Origin: Limnoperna fortunei
Lineage: Eukaryota; Mollusca; Bivalvia; Mytilida; Modiolidae
Assembly (NCBI GenBank): GCA_944474755.1
Contig: OX104120.1
Coordinates: 21,050,492 to 21,114,491 of the forward strand
Length of the DNA stretch: 64,000 nucleotides
Direction: 5' to 3'
Within the stretch, counting starts at the first letter, position 1. Every line of letters starts with the position of its first letter. Made by a program: the position numbers and the translations under genes. This document shows, one piece after another, positions 56,520-64,000 of the stretch. A model generated the notes under the pieces. That model searched no databases. It worked only from the letters and a program-made list of their open reading frames with translations, and had not been told where the DNA came from.

Positions 56520-57150
56520 GATTATTAGTTTATTTATTTATTTGGTTTTTTCTGCTAGTCTTGCTTGATTTTTTAGTTTTATTACAGTGCTTTATATATT
56601 TTTTAATCTTGTGCTAAGCTTTTTAATTAATCTATTTAAATATATGCTTTAGTGCATGTATTTTTAATCTTGCTAATATGCTTATCATGCTCTTATGCAC
56701 TGTCTATATATATGGCTTCCTTTTATTTGTGCTCTGCTTTGGTGCATTGTTTCTGGTTGATGAAAATACAAGCTTTGAAGTACATATATCTATGCTACCT
56801 GCTTTTAGTTTAGTGCTTTGTTTGTTTTTAAATTTATGTCCAGCTGTCTTAAATGAATCTATTAATAGCATATGTTTTAAAATGCATGTATTGTTGTGCG
56901 GTCCATCTGTAATGCCATCCTGATTTATATACTTTGTATGAATGTACCTTCACATGTATGTTAATCTTGTGCTGTCATGTTATGTTTTGTGATTTGTTCT
57001 GTTGAAAAAATATTAAATCGGTTTAAGAGCTCAAAAGAGCTCATGTTATATGTTTTGTTACTATGTATATATTATCCGACTCTAAATAACATTTGTTTAC
57101 TTACTTATTACTACATCAAATTCGCGCTTGCGAAATAAATAAATAAATAA
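56520..57150 (+). other. Possible retroelement 3' end
   Basis: T-rich sequence with gagctcaaaagagctcatg and a terminal (AAAT)n run (57136-57151). The pattern resembles the 3' untranslated end of a LINE. The 81-codon open stretch inside it has no recognisable motif. Confidence 0.3.
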
Positions 57151-57151
57151 A

Positions 57152-58930
57152 TATTGTTGTTTGACGACATCGCTTTGCAATTTTTTTACTTTGTTTAACA
57201 ACTGCAAAGTTGAAATTTATGCCAATCAAATATAAACGTACAGGGTCTGTATATTATTCTTGAATAATATGTTGATATATCCACCGTTTTAGTGGTACAA
57301 TATACCATTTTCTAATGTAAGCTGCTAAATTTATTATTTTTATATCAATTTTACATACTTAAATGCGTTCAATTAAACATTTTTATTTGAGCAAGTACTG
57401 AACTTGTTTTACAAAAAGTCTCGTATTTTCTCATTTTGAACTGCATTTAAAATGCAAAAGGTAGCCCCCTTTAACATAACGATTATCCAACATTTTTTGT
57501 CGGCGCTATCAAACATAACAGACGCAAATTTTATTTTTTTTTAAGTTTAAAACATTTAAACAATCAATAAGATGTAGACAGTAATCTCGCAGTTTTCCAG
57601 AAAATGGTGTTGTTGCCATTTAAAGACCTTGGTGTTGTTGAATTCGGCAAAGTTTTGTATAACTTTGTTTTAAATATTGATCACAATTTCCGGTTTAGAG
57701 ATGATAAATTATGTTTTATGTTGCTAAAGTTTATTTGCTGAAATTCACAGCTGTAACTTTTCTTAAGATTTATACTATTTCTAAGGACATTTAGTCGTAG
57801 CTATATATCCTATATAGTTTTTTCTTTAAATTAGGCTTCGTTGATTTCCCAAGACTGTCTATAGCATGCCACTTGTTTGTGTTTAGCGCACTATTCGTAT
57901 AGAATTTCGTTATCTCAGACCAACTCGCTGAAACAGAACAATGCTACTTTACCATTTTTTGTCTTGCTTCTTCGTTAATATTTATATCCAGGTCTTTGAA
58001 TAATGTTATTATATTCAACAATGAATTCGAAAATAATATAATGAGTATCCTAAACCCCAACATACCAAACTAGATTAAGGTAAACATGTGTTTCTAAGAA
58101 AGTGAATGTACGCTATATGAATGTTCCAACATCAGAAAGACGTCCGTGACTATCTTCAAACAGTGGTCAACCAGTTCAAAGAAAGCGATAGCGTGACCTT
58201 CAAAGTGAAGCCATATATGTTATTAGTTATCTTAAAGTCAGTGACGTACATGAAAAAAGCTAAAATATCTGCTCCAATCGAAAGCGGGGAGTCAATAAAT
58301 CACCTCTAATGAGAAGTTCTGCTATACTTGGGACGAATCAAAATATTTGCTCTATTGGAAAGTTACTGCTATACATGGGAGGAGTCTAGTAATAAATCCA
58401 TCGTCCGACTAATAATTTTCTACGAAAACTTAAGTTTACTTTACGCAGTGACTTTACGATGAGAATTATTATCGTTTGGATCCAAATCAATAAAATTGGG
58501 TTTAAGCACTATTTTTACGTCATTCAGGCTTCGATCGCTGTACTAGACACATAACCTTTTCCTGCAAATCGTACCACAGCACTCATCAAAGTCCTTATCG
58601 AGTTGTAAAGGTAGCTGTACCGAAATTACACCTAAGTATTCCAAGCAACTCGATGAACCGAGATAAGTTTGTCATACAGTGTGGGCGGTAGTAACAAAAT
58701 ATTGAACAGTAACAAATCATCGGCAACCCAAAGGTCAGTTTTCGACATTGTCAGCGTTATTTGTTTAAAGCATTTATCAGTTAAGATTGTTTGTTGTTGT
58801 TTCCAAATGTAATTTGCAGTATTTAAGTATAAGTTTTGTGTTACCCGCCATTACTCAATTTTTATTTTCAGAATTAAGCACACATTATGTTATCTATGAT
58901 GATGGATGTGATATTATTATGAACAGTTAT
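57152..58930. other. Intergenic, no gene recognised
   Basis: No exon-like stretch or repeat family was identified. Distal upstream region of the AADC-family gene. Confidence 0.45.
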
Positions 58931-59289
58931 CAGGGGCGTAGCTAGACAAGTATTTTTTAGGATAGAAAAACAGAATTGGGAGGTTCGGGGGACAAAGCCC
59001 AAGGAAGCGCACGAGATCTTGTGTTTTCGTAATGGTATCTAAATGGACAGAAATTATAATTTTGTCAACACGCCTCGTTTTAAAGCTGAGTCATTGGGTT
59101 TTGTAGATTATTGGTAACATTTATGGTGCATATAAAAAAAACTAGCATTTCCAGTTAATAAGGTGCATATTGAAAAGAAATTCGCCAAGAGAAAAAATGC
59201 CAACATCTATTATCTACAGTAGTATAAAACAACATATGCATTTGAGTGTAGGCACGTGCCTAGTGGGGCCTTGCATAGCTACGCCCCTG
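58931..59289. mobile_element. hAT-like MITE
   Basis: Terminal inverted repeats of 14 bp, CAGGGGCGTAGCTA, bound 359 bp without an open transposase frame. The CAGGG-type ends resemble hAT elements. A clean 8-bp target duplication was not evident. Confidence 0.65.
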
Positions 59290-59461
59290 GTCATCGCAAA
59301 AATAATTTTTTCTTCAGTTTGTATAAAAATATGCATATTTAAATATATAATGTTTAAGCTACTTTTTACTCATTTTACAATAATTTAAATGATTATCGGG
59401 ACAAATTTTCGTAGTTAGTTTTATGTTTTTTTTATTTTAAATATAAGAGACATAGTGTAAC

Positions 59462-59484
59462 TATAAATACATTTTAACCCTCAG
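59462..59484 (+). promoter_or_regulatory. Possible TATA box or 5'UTR splice acceptor upstream of the AADC-family start
   Basis: TATAAATA at 59462-59469 sits 31 bases before the ATG. A splice-acceptor-like ccctcag ends at 59484. Either the gene starts just here, or a non-coding leader exon is spliced to 59485. Sequence alone does not decide. Confidence 0.3.
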
Positions 59485-59499
59485 GAAAACATTTAAACC

Positions 59500-62400
59500 A
59501 TGGACGCTGAAGAATTCAGAAAGCGTGGTCGTGAAATGGTTGACTATATTGCAAACTATCTGGAAAATATACGAGAACGTGATGTTGTACACAAAGTTTC
59601 TCCTGGTTATCTGAGGGATCTCCTTCCGGAGGAACCACCACGTGACCCGGAAAATTTTGATGAAGTTTTCAAAGACATTGAAAGAGTAATAATGCCCGGT
59701 GTACGTATCTATGATTTTTTTTTAAATTTCCGGTAACAAAAAAAGTCATTCGGATTTGAATTATATATTATTCTTACTTAGATCCATTCGTTTGCTTAAG
59801 TTTTTACTTTTTTTAAATTGAATAAATTCATGGTTCTCATTTTTCTAATGATTTTAATAATTTTATACAATAAAAATTACCCTTTTCCAAATTACGGACA
59901 GATTGGGGAAAAATGTACATTTTGAACTGTAACGTAAACGTTGAACATAGTTCTGTTTATCATATAACCAAGATTAAACGTGTTCTTTTTCCTGAGGTTT
60001 TTCCTAATTATTGACCTTTCTATATATGATTGCATATTTTATTGTTTCTATCATATAGATTACTCATTGGCATAGTCCATACTTCCACGGATATTTTGCT
60101 CCTGGAAGTTCCTACCCATCAATCTTAGGTGATATGTTGTCTGACGCCATTGGTTGTATCGGCTTCTCCTGGGTATGTTATATATATGCTTATTCTGAAT
60201 GTAAGATTGGCTCCAGTTTTTTAACTACACGTGAGCAATTGTTTCGTGTATCATGACAAGCAGAAGATTTTGTGGTTGAAAAAGTCAAAGCTCTCAAACA
60301 CGTGATATACCGAGTGTAAGCTTATTAATTTTATTGTGTTTTTGCTGAACATGTGCCTAATCCCATTTGAATCTCTATCTATACGTATAACTAAAAAACA
60401 GATGAAACTTCTATCAAATTAAAGTTACGAATGCCGTCGATTTCCAAAACCTAGGTCACAAGCCCAGCTTGCACAGAACTAGAAGTAACGACTACGGACT
60501 GGCTTGGAAAGATGATTGGGTTGCCGGAACAATTCCTCCATTGTAGTGAGGGTCCAGGAGGAGGCGTTATACAGGTAGATAGTACACAAGTCTTTGTAAC
60601 TATGAGTGCCAATGAAATAGAATTACAAGCTTTATATTAAGCAAAACACACACAAATGGTTAAAATGGCAAAAATCTGCGCTTCCTGTTCTATGAAATTT
60701 TATGACAGATTTTAATTGAAATTAGAGAAAAGGGTGTCTTTGAGTTATTTATTTTAGGATGTGTTTAAAATTAAAATTAATACTTTTTGTATTATAGTAC
60801 AATTTATTACGTTGTAAGACATCATTTCTACTAATACCGTGTTATTAAATTGTCGTGTAATTATTTATAGTCGACAGCCAGCGAAACAGTCCTACTTTGT
60901 TTGTTAGCTGCCAGAACCAGAACTGTGAAAAAATACAAAGAAGAAAATCCGGAAATGGATGAAGTAGAAATCATGTCCAAACTTGTTGGTTATTGCTCAA
61001 CTCAGGTTTGTTTAAATTTAATAAATTAATTTTTGTCATGTCTATTAACATGTCTCCCTCAATTAGTAATTTAACATTTTTTCTTACAAATATTTTAAGT
61101 GATTCTAACGATTTTCCGTGCAGGCAAACTCCTCTGTGGAAAGGTCTGGTTTACTTGGAGCAGTAAAGATGGTGAAACTGATCCCTGATGATAATCATAG
61201 TGTACGAGGAGAAACATTAAGACAGGCTATTAAACGCGACAAAGAGAAGGGAAGGATTCCATTCTTTGTAAGTTTATGTACAAAAACCAGGTAATTGGTT
61301 CCAATCACAAATTCGGGCTTATTTTTTTTATTTTATTATGTTTTGCTGGCGACTTTGTTCAATAATAGAAATGACATAGTAGGTAAGGTATCATCCTCCC
61401 CGACTTGAGAGAATGGTAAGGTATAAATTTTTCCCTTTAAAGCTTCGTACATCCATGTTAGGTGTGAATAAATATGGCGTTAACAAATGAAATTACCAAA
61501 CAAGGAATCTTCTAACATCCGTTTCTCCGGATACTCCTGCATCCTCCCATAATAAAAACTAGACGCCAAAATATAGTTGAAAATTGCTGAAAGTAGCGTT
61601 AAACATTATTCAATCAAATCAAATCCAACATCTGGATTGTCATATTGTCTACTCATTTTATATAATGCGGTGTCATGTCATCTCCAGAAACAATGTCATG
61701 TTATTAAGTCACCAGCTCAATGTTTCTTGACATTTGTTTCCATTTTTCTTGTAGATGTGTGCTACGTTAGGTACAACAGGGACATGCTCATTTGACAATC
61801 TATCTGAGATCGGCCCTATTTGTAAGTATTTGAATACAATTCGTAAATAGAAATAATGTAACAATTTTGTTGTTAAAAATAAAAACTGGTAACAGGGGGG
61901 GGGGGGTGGGAGGCTATGATTTAAAATTAATGTCTTTTTATGTTTTAATCTGAACAAAATAGTTTATGTCTTGAAAACGATTTATACGCGACCAAGAAAC
62001 CACATCCCCCACCCCCGCCCCGACACATAGATTAGAAAATGTTCTGTGTATTTGTTATTGTGATGGAATAAGGTACTTATTGAAATTAGCATTGTTTTTT
62101 CATTGTACTGTTATATAGATAATAAAATGATTTTAATTCATATTTTAAAAAACCCCTACGGTAACCATGGACTTTTTCTTCCCATTTTTAGCGGTAACGC
62201 CTTAAGTAAAATATAAGTAATACCACCTTGCAAAAATAGAAAAACAATCCGAAAGGTCTAGATTATTTAGGCCAGCTAAATATATACCTGTATATGAGTT
62301 GCAAATTAACTTTAAAAGTATTATTTAAATGAATTAAGCGTTGCCTTGCCAGTGATAATGCTATCTTTAATGAAAATACGATTACGTAAACCCTAAAGGT

Positions 62401-63755
62401 AATTAAAAATCGAGATTTAACAAACCAAAAATGTCTGCAGTCGAATTAAATCATATGTTCGTATTTATAAGGTGAAGAAGAAGGCATGTGGCTTCACGTT
62501 GATGCAGCTTACGCCGGAAGTGCTTTCATCTGTCCAGAATTCAGAAAATATATGCTGGGAATTGAGGTAAATTGTCTTTCAGGTACTGGGAAGCGTTTCC
62601 GGTGCAAGGATGGTTTTCCTTTCAACCGGGTTATGGCAGTGGTTTTCGGGGCTCGAGTGGTTTTCCTTTTAACCTGGTTCTGGGGGCTCGGTTGGTTTTT
62701 CTTTTCATGTTACAAGATAAAAAATCTAAAAATAGATTATAAAACACCTTTGACGATAGACACATCGTCAAATTAAAATATCCAAATTCAAACAAAACGG
62801 ACGAATCCGCTTTGCGCATCATATGCTCGGTAAGGGCAAGGTATTCTGCTTAAGATGTTGTACTGCTTATATTACTCAACATCAATGATGCATGTTACGA
62901 TTTTACTGTTGACTGGTGTTGACTACTAGTATTCATCGGCAATGAAACACACATATATAAAAAAAATTACAACACATTTCAAAATAAGTTGAAGAAAAAT
63001 AAAATCAGTTATAAAGTTCTATTATTGGACATAAAAAGATTTATGAAAATTCTCAAATTTTATAAATGGATGATTGTCTGATTACAACTATCTTTGTATT
63101 ATAGTACGCAGACACACTAAGCATCAATCCACACAAATGGATGCTTATAAACTTTGACCTTTCTGTCATGTGGTGAGTACATTTTGGGCAACTTCTCAGA
63201 CACCATATCATATGGATATAACTTATACTGTTAAGTTTTTTCCCTTCTTTTCTTACTATTCACCGCACATTTTTTCAGTTATAAACATCTTTTCAAATAT
63301 GCTTATTTTCGATTGCCGGAGTTTGGTGGTGCAAATTTAATGTGTGGTTATAAACTGCCTTACTTTTCTCGCTATATGTTTCTTGACCACATAGACCGTT
63401 AATATAAAAAGTGAGTTCAGTTTAAAGATTATAGACTTATTGTATACAATTATCATTTCACATATTTCAGCTGTTTCCAGCAATAATAATGCGGTCGGGT
63501 TAAAACTTTTTCATTGTGCTGGAAAAAACACATAGCAGCTGTTAAATTAAGGTTTTTATATAATTATATAAATGAACGTTTGCCACGCTCAAACAACATT
63601 CTCGGACAAGGGTTGGTGATGTATTTTTCAATAATTCTAAAACTTTTACAATTCCCTTTTCTAGGATAAAAGATAGTACACTTTTAGTTGACGCATTTAA
63701 CGTTGATCCAGTTTATCTTAAACACAATAACCAAGGAAAAGTTCCAGACTATAGA
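59500..63755 (+). CDS. Aromatic-L-amino-acid decarboxylase-family PLP enzyme, 5' nine exons; Asn192 suggests an acetaldehyde synthase
   Basis: Group II PLP decarboxylase family (AADC/DDC). Exons: 59500-59700, 60059-60172, 60455-60574, 60871-61005, 61124-61267, 61755-61821, 62472-62566, 63105-63172, 63665-63755. All phases agree, giving 345 residues, with the C-terminal third or so beyond the window. It starts [20 protein letters not shown] in a strong ATG context (aaaccATGG). Numbering matches animal AADC without gaps: Thr246 (ATLGTTGT), Asp271 ([11 protein letters not shown]), His302-Lys303 (SINPHKWML, the PLP Schiff-base lysine), Tyr332 (DPVYLKH). The PLP-stacking residue 192 is Asn ([12 protein letters not shown]) where decarboxylases have His. 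In insects Asn192 marks 3,4-dihydroxyphenylacetaldehyde synthases, which decarboxylate and oxidatively deaminate DOPA. The substrate loop reads YFAPGSSYP, unlike YFPT of AADC. It is not a histidine decarboxylase by these motifs. Family assignment is sure; the synthase activity is inference. Confidence 0.93.
61124..61267 (+). CDS. Exon 5 of the AADC-family gene carrying Asn192
   Basis: Acceptor ccgtgcag, donor TTT|GTAAGT, 48 codons. The second codon is AAC (Asn192) within [13 protein letters not shown]; the AADC consensus is QAHSSVERAGL. All the surrounding residues are normal for the family, so this is a clean substitution rather than a decayed exon. Confidence 0.92.
61520..61615 (+). mobile_element. 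SINE tail fragment in the AADC-family exon 5-6 intron
   Basis: cctcccataataaaaactag, acgccaaaatatagttgaaa and gctgaaagtagcgttaaac are the conserved tail half. Confidence 0.65.
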
Positions 63756-63835
63756 GTATGTATTAACCAGACTATAGAGTATGTATTAACCAGACTATAG
63801 AGTATCTATTAACCAGACTATAGAGTATGTATTAA
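63744..63835 (+). repeat. Four tandem 23-bp copies of AADC-family exon 9's end plus splice donor
   Basis: The unit starts CCAGACTATAGAGTATGT and ends attaa. The first copy encodes PDYR and the donor AGA|GTATGT; the three others follow directly in the intron, giving candidate donors every 23 nt (one is AGA|GTATCT). Confidence 0.93.
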
Positions 63836-63887
63836 CGCCGTTTACAGCCTGTGCGCGTTTCACCATACATAACTACTAGTAATTATG

Positions 63888-64000
63888 TTTGTTTGTTTAT
63901 TTGTTTGAATGGTGTTTTAACGCCACTTTCAGCAATTTTTCAGCTTTATCATGGCGTCCAGTTTTTATTGGGGGAGGAAGCCGGAGTACACGGAAAAAAC
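63888..64000 (-). mobile_element. SINE cut by the window edge
   Basis: (TTTG)n then tggtgttttaacgccacttt and the body up to the last base. It lies in the intron after exon 9 of the AADC-family gene. Confidence 0.8.

Overview
This window looks like AT-rich animal DNA, most likely from a mollusc and probably a bivalve. The genes are split into many short exons with GT-AG introns. The gene set is a natriuretic-peptide-receptor-like guanylate cyclase, a CYYR1-like membrane protein and an aromatic-amino-acid decarboxylase relative. The non-coding DNA is dense in a tRNA-derived SINE, microsatellites, MITE-like elements and decayed Tc1/mariner and non-LTR retroelements. No species can be named from the sequence alone.

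Layout. (1) 2385-9358, minus: a 5'-truncated second copy of the receptor guanylate cyclase, exons 16-24 only, with a 1-bp insertion in the coiled-coil exon and a 22-bp duplication in the last exon. (2) 9763-11027: a 632-bp tandem duplication of an unidentified sequence. (3) 11-16.5 kb: intergenic, with one frameshifted unidentified coding fossil. (4) 16544-18097, plus: CYYR1-like exons with a one-base frameshift after the transmembrane helix. (5) 19835-49699, minus: a complete receptor guanylate cyclase. I reconstructed 24 coding exons; all phases match and the summed CDS is 3483 nt (1160 aa plus stop). (6) 50-59.4 kb: intergenic, full of mobile-element remnants. (7) 59500 to the right edge, plus: nine exons (345 aa) of an AADC-family PLP enzyme that continues beyond the window, divergent from the cyclase.

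Two themes stand out. First, the AADC-family enzyme aligns without gaps to the standard animal numbering (Asp271, His302, Lys303, Tyr332 all in register) but has Asn at position 192 instead of the PLP-stacking His. In insects that change marks aromatic acetaldehyde synthases rather than decarboxylases. Second, tandem repeats have been seeded from the 3' ends of exons together with their splice donors. Cyclase exon 2 has about 33 copies of a 37/38-bp unit encoding its last residues plus the donor, and exon 9 of the PLP enzyme has four copies of a 23-bp unit. Cyclase exon 3 has a 24-bp array starting just after its donor.

How they could work together is inference only. The cyclase would be a peptide-gated cGMP-producing receptor. 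The PLP enzyme would make aromatic amines or aldehydes. CYYR1-like proteins are small membrane adaptors of unclear function. Nothing in the sequence links them functionally.
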